DNA of 64,000 bases from Flavobacteriales bacterium UBA7666. GTDB taxonomy: Bacteria > Bacteroidota > Bacteroidia > Flavobacteriales_D > Crocinitomicaceae. The translations under genes were made by a program, and so were the position numbers. This document shows, in pieces, positions 1 through 7,731 of the stretch (within the stretch, counting starts at the first letter, position 1; every line of letters starts with the position of its first letter). Location: assembly GCA_002483265.1 (NCBI GenBank), contig DLHO01000010.1, positions 115,164 through 179,163 of the forward strand. Direction: 5' to 3'. The notes beneath the pieces were generated by a model. That model was not told the DNA's origin. It worked only from the letters and a program-made list of their open reading frames with translations, and searched no databases.

Positions 1-504
1 CAGGAGCTTCCGGAAGCATTCGAAGCACTTTTAAATAAGAAATACGTTGTGCTTCATCCGAAATCCCAGGGAAGTGCCAGAGAATGGCCCATTGAGAAAT
101 ACACAAGTTTAGCTCAGGAATTAATCGTAAAAGGATACGAAGTTGTTTTTACCGGAACGGAAAGTGAAGGAAAACAATTCAGGGATTTAATTCCGAAAGA
201 TCCACTTTGCCATGATTCTACCGGACAATTAACAATTGACCAGTTGATCTGGTTGATCAAAAACGCTGCTGCTTTGGTTGCCTGCAGCACCGGACCACTT
301 CACATTGCCGGTTTTCTAAACACCAAAGCAATCGGTTTATTTTCTCCACGAATTCCGATTCATCCGGGAAGATGGAAACCTTTGGGAAATCATTCTACCA
401 CGCTGGTTTTCGATCCGAATTGCGAAAAGTGCAAAGCAAAGAAGGAATGCAACTGTATTTCCGAAATTCCGGTTGAATCCGTTTTGGACGAAATCCTAAA
501 ATAA
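1..504 (+). CDS. Glycosyltransferase family 9 (heptosyltransferase-like), 3' part
   Basis: The frame is open from base 1, so the gene starts before the window; 167 C-terminal residues are visible. The GTG at 49 is an internal valine codon, not a start. Near the middle is the GT9 signature CSTGPLHIAG followed by GLFSPRIPIHPGRW, the sugar-nucleotide-binding region of ADP-heptose:LPS heptosyltransferases and relatives. A short cysteine cluster (CEKCKAKKECNC) precedes the C-terminus, as in many heptosyltransferase-like proteins of Bacteroidota. The family transfers a sugar to lipopolysaccharide or another surface glycan at the inner face of the inner membrane; the actual donor and acceptor cannot be told here. 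The stop at 502-504 is one base before the next ATG, so the two genes are probably translated together. Confidence 0.85.
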   Translation, partial: QELPEAFEALLNKKYVVLHPKSQGSAREWPIEKYTSLAQELIVKGYEVVFTGTESEGKQFRDLIPKDPLCHDSTGQLTIDQLIWLIKNAAALVACSTGPLHIAGFLNTKAIGLFSPRIPIHPGRWKPLGNHSTTLVFDPNCEKCKAKKECNCISEIPVESVLDEILK

Positions 505-505
505 C

Positions 506-1321
506 ATGCGTCCAATTCTCAGCATATTGATCTATACAAATAGCTGGGTTGCTTTGTGTGTAACAAGTTTGGTTTACGGCATCGGAAGTTATTTCCAACT
601 AGATCATCTCGAACTATTCGCTATCTGGAGTTTCACAGGAACAGTAAGTGCCTATCAACTTCATCGTTTATTTCGTTTAAGACATCTAAAGCATACGGTT
701 CGCTCCAATCGACGGTTACTCTGGATGCAAAACACGTATACTTTTCAAATAGGTTGGTTCTTTGTAAACTTTCTTTCCTGTTTGGCTTGTATGTTTTTTA
801 TTCCAATTACCGAAGAAGCACTCATTTTGACCGGATTAAATGTGGTAATCGTTGCGCTTTATGCCCTTCCGGTTTCTTGGATTGGCAATGGAATCCGCCA
901 TATTCCTTTTGCTAAAAACATCCTGATCTCTGTTAGCTGGGTGCTCATCATTTTGATTCCCTTCTCTTCAAATAAGTGTTTAGATTCAATTGGGTGGGAA
1001 ATACCTGCACTTCTTTTTATTGCGGTTTTTGCACAAATCATTCCTTTCGACAGTCGGGATGTTTCTCACGATCCAAAATCCCTGTCTACTATTCCGCAAT
1101 TGATCGGCACCCAAAAAGCCAAATATGTTGGGTTGATACTCCTGATTAGTGCACTTGCCATGCAAACGCATTTACTGGGATTTCATTGGCTGCTTCCATT
1201 CACCGTTTTTTGCGGAGCAGTTGGTCACTTAATTCCTTTCTTGGTAGGTTATCAGCTGCGACTTGAATTCATGTGGGAATTACCGCTGGGTTTGATGGGG
1301 CTTTGGTTTTTACTATCCTGA
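506..1321 (+). CDS. UbiA-like polytopic membrane protein
   Basis: 271 residues with about eight hydrophobic segments. The pattern is that of the UbiA prenyltransferase fold found in Bacteroidota: an opening YTNSWVALCVTSLVYG, a first-half motif AYQLHRLFRL where true UbiA enzymes carry NDxxDxxxD, and a second-half loop PFDSRDVSHDPKSLSTIPQL that keeps the Asp pair of the second motif. UbiA enzymes attach a prenyl chain to an aromatic acceptor using Mg2+ held by both Asp motifs. Here only the second motif looks intact, so the catalytic role is uncertain. It begins one base after the glycosyltransferase stop and is probably in the same operon. Fold assignment is an inference from motif order and topology. 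Confidence 0.6.
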   Translation: MRPILSILIYTNSWVALCVTSLVYGIGSYFQLDHLELFAIWSFTGTVSAYQLHRLFRLRHLKHTVRSNRRLLWMQNTYTFQIGWFFVNFLSCLACMFFIPITEEALILTGLNVVIVALYALPVSWIGNGIRHIPFAKNILISVSWVLIILIPFSSNKCLDSIGWEIPALLFIAVFAQIIPFDSRDVSHDPKSLSTIPQLIGTQKAKYVGLILLISALAMQTHLLGFHWLLPFTVFCGAVGHLIPFLVGYQLRLEFMWELPLGLMGLWFLLS

Positions 1322-1328
1322 ATTTCTA

Positions 1329-1389
1329 TTTCCGGTTCAATTACTCGGTTTTTTAATCATTATTTAATCGCTTCTTCTGCAACCGGAAA
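1329..1389. repeat. Inverted repeat upstream of secreted protein gene
   Basis: The 9-bp arm TTTCCGGTT (1329-1337) is matched by AACCGGAAA (1381-1389), with a 43-base loop. It lies between the UbiA-like gene and the secreted protein gene, just before the promoter-like TACCTTCG. It could be a weak terminator or an operator; no T-tract follows. Confidence 0.3.
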
Positions 1390-1400
1390 CACACTTGAAC

Positions 1401-1408
1401 TACCTTCG
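1401..1408 (+). promoter_or_regulatory. Putative -7 element TACCTTCG
   Basis: TACCTTCG differs by one base from the Bacteroidota -7 consensus TAnnTTTG and ends 24 bases before the ATG at 1433. No convincing -33 TTTG was seen at 17-20 bases upstream. Confidence 0.4.
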
Positions 1409-1432
1409 AAGTGTACAAAAAATAATTCCACT

Positions 1433-2233
1433 ATGAAAAAATTAATTACTTATGCGGCAGCTCTTCTGCTGACAACTATGAGCACTTCTTTCGCTCAAAA
1501 CAATGCCCAACAGTATCTTGACAATGCGATTCAGACCGCAGAAAACATCCCGCAGGATGTACAAAATGCTTCAAATGCAATTGACAGATTAGTCTATGAA
1601 TTGAACATCACAAGTACTCCAGATGCAGATGCATTTTACAACGATCTGTTTGTATTGGTGAATCACATTCAGAACAACGCTGACGATATCGATTACTTCA
1701 TCAGTTTGGCGCAAAATGAAAGTACGATTCCGTTTTCAACAGCACCTGTAAACGGACTTACTGCACAATTGGTTGTATTAAACGACGATGTGATCGTACT
1801 GACGAGCCAAATCAAAGATGCAGTAGTTGAAAACCGTTACAACGATGCAAACTCACTAATCCCGGCTCTTCGTACAGCGATTGCTTCCCAAGCAAATGTT
1901 GCAGAAAACATCATTACAACGATCGAAGAAATCAAACAAGTTACAACGGTTTACACGGTAGAAATCCGTCTGGTAGATGCACAGGGAAATCCAACTTCTA
2001 CAAATGATTTGCACGGATATTACGCTTATAATCAAGCAACGGGTGAATACCTTTACCCGGAAGATGAGCGCGATTACAGCACAGGTATTTTCTTCCTTTC
2101 TGCAGGAACTTACACCTTCGATTCATTTAACGGATATTGGAGCGGAACGAGTTCAAACACAGTTACACTATCGGATGCAATTGTAAATGAAGATGGTATC
2201 ATTATTGTAGATCTTGTTTTGTGGTCTGAGTAA
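1433..2233 (+). CDS. Secreted hypothetical protein
   Basis: 266 residues. A signal peptide (MKKLITYAAALLLTTMSTSFAQ) ends with the A-Q boundary common in this genome. Residues about 25-175 look helical and are rich in Asn, Asp, Ile and Val, with heptad-like spacing, which suggests a helical bundle. Residues about 180-266 are rich in Tyr, Gly and Thr and look like a small beta domain (VEIRLVDAQGNPTS, followed by YSTGIFFLSAGTYTF). There is no T9SS sorting domain, so it is probably periplasmic or outer-membrane associated. I do not recognise a family. It has its own promoter-like sequence and is followed by a terminator, so it is likely monocistronic. Confidence 0.75.
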   Translation: MKKLITYAAALLLTTMSTSFAQNNAQQYLDNAIQTAENIPQDVQNASNAIDRLVYELNITSTPDADAFYNDLFVLVNHIQNNADDIDYFISLAQNESTIPFSTAPVNGLTAQLVVLNDDVIVLTSQIKDAVVENRYNDANSLIPALRTAIASQANVAENIITTIEEIKQVTTVYTVEIRLVDAQGNPTSTNDLHGYYAYNQATGEYLYPEDERDYSTGIFFLSAGTYTFDSFNGYWSGTSSNTVTLSDAIVNEDGIIIVDLVLWSE

Positions 2234-2265
2234 TGGTTAATTCTTCTTTAAGAGGATACTCAAAC

Positions 2266-2296
2266 AAATGGCGGCGGTTTACCTGTCGCCATTTTC
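2266..2296 (+). terminator. Stem-loop terminator after secreted protein
   Basis: AAATGGCG (2266-2273) pairs with CGCCATTT (2287-2294), 33 bases downstream of the stop at 2233. Confidence 0.6.
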
Positions 2297-2316
2297 ATTT
2301 CTGTCTGGAATTTCAA

Positions 2317-2347
2317 TTTGCTCTTTACAATCTTTAACCTAACTTTG
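2317..2347 (+). promoter_or_regulatory. pgk promoter, TTTG-N19-TAACTTTG
   Basis: TTTG at 2317-2320 and TAACTTTG at 2340-2347 are separated by 19 bases, the best match in the window to the Bacteroidota housekeeping promoter (-33 TTTG, -7 TAnnTTTG). The -7 element ends 22 bases before the pgk ATG, giving a leader of under 20 bases. Confidence 0.7.
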
Positions 2348-2369
2348 CCCCAAAATTAAGATACCGTTA

Positions 2370-3563
2370 ATGGCAACAATAGCAACTTACGATTTTCAAA
2401 ACAAGCGCGCATTGGTACGCGTAGATTTTAATGTTCCTTTGAACAAAGAAACACTGGAAGTAACTGATGACACACGAATTCGTGCGGCATTGCCAACTAT
2501 CAAGCATATTTTGGAAAACGGAGGAAGCGTGGTTTTAATGTCCCATTTGGGAAGACCCAAAGAAGGGCCTGAGGATAAATTCTCTTTGCGTCACATCAAA
2601 AACAGAATTGAGGAGTTGCTGGGAAAAAGCATTAAATTTTCTTCCGATTGTATTGGTTCCGGTGCACTTGAAATGAGTAAGGGCTTGAAACCGGGAGAGA
2701 TTTTGTTACTTGAAAACGTTCGTTTTTACAAACAAGAAACTTCAGGAACAGAAGCTTTTGCTGCAGACTTAGCCAAACATGGCGATTGCTATGTAAATGA
2801 TGCTTTTGGAACCGCTCATAGAGCTCACGCTTCTACAACGGTTGTTGCAAATTACTTTCCGAATGATAAAATGTTCGGTTTCCTGTTGGAAGCTGAAATC
2901 AAAAGTGTTGACCGCGTATTAAACAGCGACGACAAACCACTTACGGCAATTGTTGGTGGAGCAAAGGTTTCTTCCAAGATCACGATCATTGAGCGTTTAT
3001 TGGAAAAAGTAGACAACCTGATTGTTGGCGGTGGAATGGCTTATACCTTCGTGAAAGCGCAAGGTGGAGCGGTTGGAAGTTCCTTGGTTGAAGATGATTT
3101 CTTAGCTACTGCAAATGAAATATTGGAAAAGGCAAAAGCAAAAGGAGTGAATTTATACATTCCAACAGATACCATCGTAGCAGACAAATTTGACAATAAC
3201 GCAAGTACACAATTAGTTCCAATTGGAGAAATCCCTGCTGGTTGGATGGGATTGGATGTTGGTCCGGACTCGATTAAAGCATGTGCTGAGATCATTGAAA
3301 AATCCAAATTGATCTTGTGGAATGGGCCAATGGGCGTTTTTGAAATGAGCAATTTTCAAAAAGGAACTGCTGAAGTGGCAAAAGCAATCGTTCGTGCTAC
3401 GGAAAATGGAGCATTTTCACTAATTGGTGGTGGTGATTCCGTTGCGGCGATCAATCAATTCGGTTTGGCTGATAAAGTGAGCTACGTTTCCACTGGTGGT
3501 GGAGCCATGTTAGAATATTTGGAAGGAATTGAATTACCTGGAATTAAGGCGATTCGTTCTTAA
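2370..3563 (+). CDS. pgk: Phosphoglycerate kinase
   Basis: 397 residues, the normal length for a bacterial enzyme. It transfers the phosphate of 1,3-bisphosphoglycerate to ADP, the first ATP-forming step of glycolysis, and is cytosolic. The N-terminal substrate domain has VRVDFNVPL (residues about 16-24), the SHLGRP motif (about 60-65) and VNDAFGTAHRAHAS. The C-terminal nucleotide domain has VGGAKVSSKI, WNGPMGVFE and the closing GGGDSVAAI plus STGGGAMLEYLEG. All catalytic motifs look intact. It is flanked by a clear promoter and a strong terminator, so it is transcribed alone. Confidence 0.98.
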   Translation: MATIATYDFQNKRALVRVDFNVPLNKETLEVTDDTRIRAALPTIKHILENGGSVVLMSHLGRPKEGPEDKFSLRHIKNRIEELLGKSIKFSSDCIGSGALEMSKGLKPGEILLLENVRFYKQETSGTEAFAADLAKHGDCYVNDAFGTAHRAHASTTVVANYFPNDKMFGFLLEAEIKSVDRVLNSDDKPLTAIVGGAKVSSKITIIERLLEKVDNLIVGGGMAYTFVKAQGGAVGSSLVEDDFLATANEILEKAKAKGVNLYIPTDTIVADKFDNNASTQLVPIGEIPAGWMGLDVGPDSIKACAEIIEKSKLILWNGPMGVFEMSNFQKGTAEVAKAIVRATENGAFSLIGGGDSVAAINQFGLADKVSYVSTGGGAMLEYLEGIELPGIKAIRS

Positions 3564-3586
3564 GATCACCATTATAAAAAATGATG

Positions 3587-3620
3587 AAATCGCCAATTTG
3601 CTCAGACAGGTTGGCGATTT
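3587..3620 (+). terminator. pgk terminator
   Basis: A 10-bp perfect stem AAATCGCCAA (3587-3596) / TTGGCGATTT (3611-3620) followed by T and A bases, 24 bases after the pgk stop. The 167 bases from 3621 to the next ATG contain nothing else I can identify. Confidence 0.8.
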
Positions 3621-3787
3621 TTAAAATCCGTTGTTCATCAACTCTTATTAAATTTTCGCTCACTAGCCAGTGGTGCTAATTAGAACTTTAAAAATCAACT
3701 ATTCTTTATTTCTTAGAAATCAAATAGCGTTATATCTATTGTCTGAATGACATTAGAGGATGATTTAATCCACCAAATAAACCCAAC

Positions 3788-4636
3788 ATGAAATCAGCAA
3801 TCCTGCCAATCCTTTGTTTTATTTCAATTCTTTCATTCGGACAACAACAGACGAATAAACCCGTACTGGAAATTTCACCTATAAACTTGAGTGTAAACTC
3901 CACATTTTCATATAATATTCAGGGGAAAATAAGCTATCAGTTTAATAAATACCTTTCACTTGCTGCAAGACACAATCAGGGTGTCTATGATATCTTTTCT
4001 GTGGGAGAAAAAAATCCGAACGTGAAAAGGAAGAGTTCTCTATCGGACATCTCTCTTGGAATCACATTGATAAACACACAAAAACCAATCGTTGATCCAA
4101 CGGAAGAAGTCCGGCCTTCCTGGATTCATAAACTATTACATTTGGATTTGGGCATAACTTATTACAAATTTGCAGCTGTCAGAACTGATTATTATTCCTA
4201 CGACTTGGATGATCAGGGCAATTACAAGGTAATCAACAGCATTAACCGACTTTCTGCTTCTCTTGGATTTTCCTTTATACTGCGCGAAAACAATGTCGAA
4301 GATCCGAATAATATCAAATTAAAAAGACAACATACGTTTTCAGCAGGAGCATACTACGGTCTAAATTATGACTTGCAGGGTTATGTAAAGATTCCGGGAG
4401 AAAATCCTGGACTGAGAGCACCAAAGGATTACACCTTTAACAGAGGTGGTTATTATATCAGATACCATTTCCGTCAACAAATCAACAAATACCTTTTCCT
4501 GGGAGCAGATTTATTCCTTTCCAGGATGCCTCATGTAAACTACGTGTCAAACAAGCATTTATTTCTATTCAGAGGAGGAGAAGCGGAGGTCAGAATTCAA
4601 CCTTATGCAGGTATCACAATTGGTTGGGCACTTTAG
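3788..4636 (+). CDS. Putative outer-membrane beta-barrel protein
   Basis: 282 residues. The signal peptide (MKSAILPILCFISILSFG) is followed by a mature chain of alternating polar and hydrophobic strands rich in Tyr and Phe (for example FNKYLSLAARH, LGITYYKFAA, YYIRYHFRQQ) and separated by polar turns. It ends in a final strand VRIQPYAGITIGWAL. That pattern fits a small outer-membrane barrel. There is no T9SS tail and no TonB box. No family is recognised. It stands alone: 95 bases separate it from the next gene. Confidence 0.6.
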   Translation: MKSAILPILCFISILSFGQQQTNKPVLEISPINLSVNSTFSYNIQGKISYQFNKYLSLAARHNQGVYDIFSVGEKNPNVKRKSSLSDISLGITLINTQKPIVDPTEEVRPSWIHKLLHLDLGITYYKFAAVRTDYYSYDLDDQGNYKVINSINRLSASLGFSFILRENNVEDPNNIKLKRQHTFSAGAYYGLNYDLQGYVKIPGENPGLRAPKDYTFNRGGYYIRYHFRQQINKYLFLGADLFLSRMPHVNYVSNKHLFLFRGGEAEVRIQPYAGITIGWAL

Positions 4637-4731
4637 TTGAACCTTTTTAAACTTTAACTGTAAATCTATTTTGTTACCTCAAAGTAATTTTAATTTTCGA
4701 TATAAATTCAAACAAGAAACTTAAGCTAATT

Positions 4732-5484
4732 ATGACACCAAATCGAGCCAAAATTGTTCTAACAAATCCTTGTTCCGAAAATTGGAATTCCATGAAGGTG
4801 GATGCTGTTGGGCGTTTTTGTCAATCCTGCCAGAAGAGTGTCATTGATTTCAGTTCGAAAACGGATGATGAGATCAAAGCTTTCCTGAAAGAGAAACAAG
4901 GAGAAAACCTTTGCGGCCACTTCTACACACATCAGGTGGAGCGCATTCGTATTGAAATTGATCAGAACATTCTGGTTTCCGATATTCCATTCTGGCAAAA
5001 GTTTTTGGTCGTCCTATTGGTTTGTTTCGGACCAGATTTACTGGGCACTGATTTCGTCTTCGCTCAAACGGAAACGGATTCTATTCCGGTCATAACCGAG
5101 CAAGTTGATTCTTTGAATTCCCTGTCAGTTGTTGAAGCCGATTCAACTTTAGAAGTGGTTGTTGATTCTGTGCAAAAATCGGTTCACCCCAAAAAGAACA
5201 AAACAAAATTGGTTTGGGCTTTTCCGTTTGGTGATCAATACATTGGAGGAAGTATTGCCCTCGTTGGTGATCATTATCCTTTTTTCGATGGAATTCCTAC
5301 ACCTCCTCTGGATATTCCTTCTGGCAAAGATCAACCAAAAGAGGACAGCGCTTCAAAAACAGGAATTGCACAGGTTCCCAAAAACAATCCTGTTGATCCA
5401 AAACAGCCAAAAAGAAAACCATTGCCACCAGAAAACGCCCTTATTGCGGATAGCGGAGACAGACGAAAAACGAGAAGAAATTAA
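4732..5484 (+). CDS. Membrane protein with N-terminal CxxC (zinc-ribbon-like) domain
   Basis: 250 residues. Residues 1-75 form a compact cysteine-bearing domain of a kind recurrent in Bacteroidota: NPCSENWNSM, then GRFCQSCQKSVIDFS, then a conserved DDEIKAFL helix and CGHFYTHQVERI. The CxxC plus the flanking Cys and His residues suggest metal binding. A single hydrophobic segment (about 88-112, KFLVVLLVCFGPDLLG) follows. The C-terminal 130 residues are low complexity, rich in Asp, Ser, Pro and Lys, and end in a basic tail (DRRKTRRN). Topology suggests a cytoplasmic Cys domain and a periplasmic disordered tail. Function is unknown. Its stop lies three bases before the next gene, so the two form an operon. 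Confidence 0.65.
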   Translation: MTPNRAKIVLTNPCSENWNSMKVDAVGRFCQSCQKSVIDFSSKTDDEIKAFLKEKQGENLCGHFYTHQVERIRIEIDQNILVSDIPFWQKFLVVLLVCFGPDLLGTDFVFAQTETDSIPVITEQVDSLNSLSVVEADSTLEVVVDSVQKSVHPKKNKTKLVWAFPFGDQYIGGSIALVGDHYPFFDGIPTPPLDIPSGKDQPKEDSASKTGIAQVPKNNPVDPKQPKRKPLPPENALIADSGDRRKTRRN

Positions 5485-5487
5485 AAT

Positions 5488-6141
5488 ATGAAAAAAGCAA
5501 TACTTTCAGTTGCAATCAGCATTGGAATTGCTTTCCTTGATTTCGCTCAGGAAGGGGCTACTCTCAACACAAACCAAAACCTATTTGCAGTAAACGAACG
5601 AGGCACCATTTTATCACAAGCGAATGAATCCTTAAAATCGAATGAGGAAATCACCATTTTTGTAGACACTACAAAGACAACCACATTCGAGTTCCACAGC
5701 ACGCTTTCCCCAAGTGACACGCTTTTTGAAACTTTCCCAGACGGATATATTGACACAATCGTATTCATCGGTTGTCGGAATATTAAAGCACTTGAAGTAT
5801 CCATCCATTATTATGGTGAAGACAAACTTGGCATACAAATTCAGGATTCACGTCTCGTGGCAGTTCAGCAAGCACTAGATTCATCCGGAAATTGGGTTTC
5901 ATTGGAGCATTACTTCCACAGCGACTGCGGGAGTAGCTATTCTTATGACCGTATACGGAAAGATCAAATCTACCTTTTTAAAATTGGAAAGTATGAAGGG
6001 AATTATCCCACAAAACTGAGGCTGAAAGCCTTGATCAATGAGCAGATCATTTACAGTAATGAATTCAGTGGGAGCATCAACTATGAACAACTTCATTCTA
6101 TCTACAATAAGAAAGAAAATGATGACTATCTCTTCAAATAA
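5488..6141 (+). CDS. Secreted hypothetical protein
   Basis: 217 residues, with the start three bases after the stop of the CxxC-domain gene, so the pair is probably co-translated. A signal peptide (MKKAILSVAISIGIAFLDFAQ) is visible. The mature part is a mixed-charge beta-rich domain. It has two cysteines about 50 residues apart (GCRNIK and SDCGSSY), which could form a disulfide in the periplasm. No sorting domain or lipobox is present and no family is recognised. The coupling to the upstream membrane protein is the only clue to its role. Confidence 0.65.
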   Translation: MKKAILSVAISIGIAFLDFAQEGATLNTNQNLFAVNERGTILSQANESLKSNEEITIFVDTTKTTTFEFHSTLSPSDTLFETFPDGYIDTIVFIGCRNIKALEVSIHYYGEDKLGIQIQDSRLVAVQQALDSSGNWVSLEHYFHSDCGSSYSYDRIRKDQIYLFKIGKYEGNYPTKLRLKALINEQIIYSNEFSGSINYEQLHSIYNKKENDDYLFK

Positions 6142-6176
6142 GACAATCTTCTTAAATTAGACTCCTTATAAATTCA

Positions 6177-6452
6177 ATGAAACACTTTCAAGCTGTCGGA
6201 TTCCTGTATATACTCCATTTAGCAGTCATAGTAGTGTCTGCAAATGGATGCATCAACAGCGCAGATCCTAAAATCTTACCCGTAGAAGAAGGTTATAAAC
6301 CAGATCATGCAATTGATTTTTCACATGAGGTACATGCCAAGATTGATTGCAAGTATTGTCACAATTCAGAAAACGACGGAAAAGAAGCGGGAATACCTGC
6401 AGCGAACATCTGCATGAAGTGTCACAAACAAATTATCGGGGATTCCTTATAG
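6177..6452 (+). CDS. Small diheme cytochrome, ActA-like domain
   Basis: 91 residues. A hydrophobic N-terminus ends near VVSANGC, a weak lipobox. The rest holds two heme c sites, CKYCH and CMKCH, with distal histidines in DFSHEVHAKID. The order FSHxxHA, DCKYCHNS, GIPAANICMKCHK matches one heme-binding segment of ActA, the pentaheme subunit of Alternative Complex III, the quinol:electron acceptor oxidoreductase of Bacteroidota. ActA is several times longer, so this is either a free-standing mini-cytochrome or a truncated paralogue. It should be exported and heme-loaded in the periplasm. No other complex III gene is nearby. The similarity to ActA is recalled from family knowledge, not computed. 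Confidence 0.7.
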   Translation: MKHFQAVGFLYILHLAVIVVSANGCINSADPKILPVEEGYKPDHAIDFSHEVHAKIDCKYCHNSENDGKEAGIPAANICMKCHKQIIGDSL

Positions 6453-6530
6453 ATCAGGCATAAATTAAGCACGAATACTCCCACTTTCAAGTATAGATGA
6501 AGCATAGATACCCCACCTTTTGTTAAAATC

Positions 6531-6824
6531 CTATTTATCTAAAACTTTGGGAATTCGGAAATAATCGGAATCCTTTTTCGGTGCATTTTTCAATGCTTCA
6601 GCCTGAGTAACGGTCACTTCAGGAACATCATCACGCAGCACATTTACTTCGTCGCTCATGAAGATCAAAGGTTCCACATCATCGGTAGGAATTTCAGACA
6701 ATTTCCCCATAAAACCAATGATTTTATCCAAATCCTGACGGATAGCCACTTTATCATCTCCCTCAAAACGAAGTCGTGATAAATGTGCAATGTGATCAAT
6801 TGTTTCTTCTGAAATCTTTTCCAT
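6531..6824 (-). CDS. gatC: Asp-tRNA(Asn)/Glu-tRNA(Gln) amidotransferase subunit C
   Basis: 97 residues, the usual GatC length. The N-terminal helix ISEETIDHIAHLSRLRF and the central DLDKIIGFMGKLSEIPTDDVEPL are the conserved regions that wrap around GatA and GatB. With GatAB it converts Glu-tRNA(Gln) or Asp-tRNA(Asn) to the correctly amidated form in the cytosol. The C-terminal FRIPKVLDK is also typical. gatA and gatB are not in this window. It lies 27 bases downstream of plsC on the same strand and is probably co-transcribed with it. Confidence 0.92.
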   Translation of the reverse strand: MEKISEETIDHIAHLSRLRFEGDDKVAIRQDLDKIIGFMGKLSEIPTDDVEPLIFMSDEVNVLRDDVPEVTVTQAEALKNAPKKDSDYFRIPKVLDK

Positions 6825-6851
6825 GGTGCAAAATTACGAAATTTGAATGAA

Positions 6852-7610
6852 TCAATTCTTCATTAACCCTCTTTCTCTGAGTGGTCCTGCCAAAATTCCA
6901 AAAACGTGATCCGACAATTCAGCTTCGGTCATCTCATTTTGTTGTTCCACAGAAATCACATCATGCATATAGATTCTGGAAACTCCGGGATGCGCATAAC
7001 CCAAAATCTGATCCGGATCTGAGAACATGTGATGGTGATCCAAAAAGGTGATCGGAACAATTGGAATTTGTGCATTCTTTGACAATTTGAAAGCTCCCGA
7101 TTTGAACTCCCCCATCTCCGGCAGGTTTTCATCCGGGATTCCACCTTCCGGGAAAATAACAATTGACCAACCTTCCTTCACCGCATTCTTTGCCTGAATA
7201 AAAGATTTCGCTGCTTTGATTCTGTCATTGCGGTGAACAGGAATATTCAATCTTTTGAAAAACGTTTTCATTAGAGGGTAACCCAAAATTTCACTTTTCC
7301 CCATAAACAAGAAGCGATGCGTTGGCAAAATCGAATACATCACAAAAATATCGAAGTACGAAGTATGATTGGAAACAATCAGGTAAGGCCCCTTCGGTAA
7401 TCTTACTCTTCTCAGGCGATGAACCCAAATTCCGCATAATAAACGAACGGTGAAACTCCAAACCACATTAATCGGGAAACTCCCTTTTTTCCAGCAATTT
7501 CGGGAAAGCGTCAGGCAAATGAAAGGATAAAAAAACAACAAGGTTGCAACGAAGATCAGTCCAACGTATAACTTATAAAATAAACTTAAGACTCCCAGAA
7601 ACTGCTTCAC
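6852..7610 (-). CDS. plsC: 1-acyl-sn-glycerol-3-phosphate acyltransferase family protein
   Basis: 252 residues. A hydrophobic N-terminal segment (residues about 10-35) anchors the protein in the inner membrane. The acyltransferase block I VSNHTSYFD (NHx4D) and block III FPEGGIP (FPEGT type) are present at about residues 82-90 and 152-158. The family acylates lysophosphatidic acid to phosphatidic acid in phospholipid synthesis, although some homologues acylate other lipids. The start is GTG (complement of 7608-7610). An in-frame stop lies two codons upstream and there is no nearby ATG, so GTG is the only plausible start. A TATTTTTG element at 7615-7622 on the minus strand would give an almost leaderless transcript. 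Confidence 0.85.
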   Translation of the reverse strand: MKQFLGVLSLFYKLYVGLIFVATLLFFYPFICLTLSRNCWKKGSFPINVVWSFTVRLLCGIWVHRLRRVRLPKGPYLIVSNHTSYFDIFVMYSILPTHRFLFMGKSEILGYPLMKTFFKRLNIPVHRNDRIKAAKSFIQAKNAVKEGWSIVIFPEGGIPDENLPEMGEFKSGAFKLSKNAQIPIVPITFLDHHHMFSDPDQILGYAHPGVSRIYMHDVISVEQQNEMTEAELSDHVFGILAGPLRERGLMKN

Positions 7611-7614
7611 TTCT

Positions 7615-7622
7615 CAAAAATA
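7615..7622 (-). promoter_or_regulatory. Putative -7 element for plsC-gatC
   Basis: Read on the minus strand the sequence is TATTTTTG, a full match to TAnnTTTG. It ends only four bases before the GTG start, implying a leaderless or nearly leaderless mRNA if it is used. Confidence 0.35.
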
Positions 7623-7708
7623 ACGCTTCCAGTCAAAAATCAGTTACAAAAAACAATTCATTCTTGGAATTTCTATTCAATTCATTCCTTTTAGCTGAAA
7701 GAAACCAG

Positions 7709-7716
7709 TAAATTCG
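7709..7716 (+). promoter_or_regulatory. Putative -7 element TAAATTCG for trpS
   Basis: One mismatch to TAnnTTTG, 15 bases before the trpS ATG. No clear -33 element is visible. Confidence 0.4.
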
Positions 7717-7731
7717 CAAAAAACAATTTAA

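Noticed and set aside
49..51. GTG as start codon of the first gene
   Set aside because: The frame stays open to base 1 and the upstream residues fit the family, so this is an internal valine.
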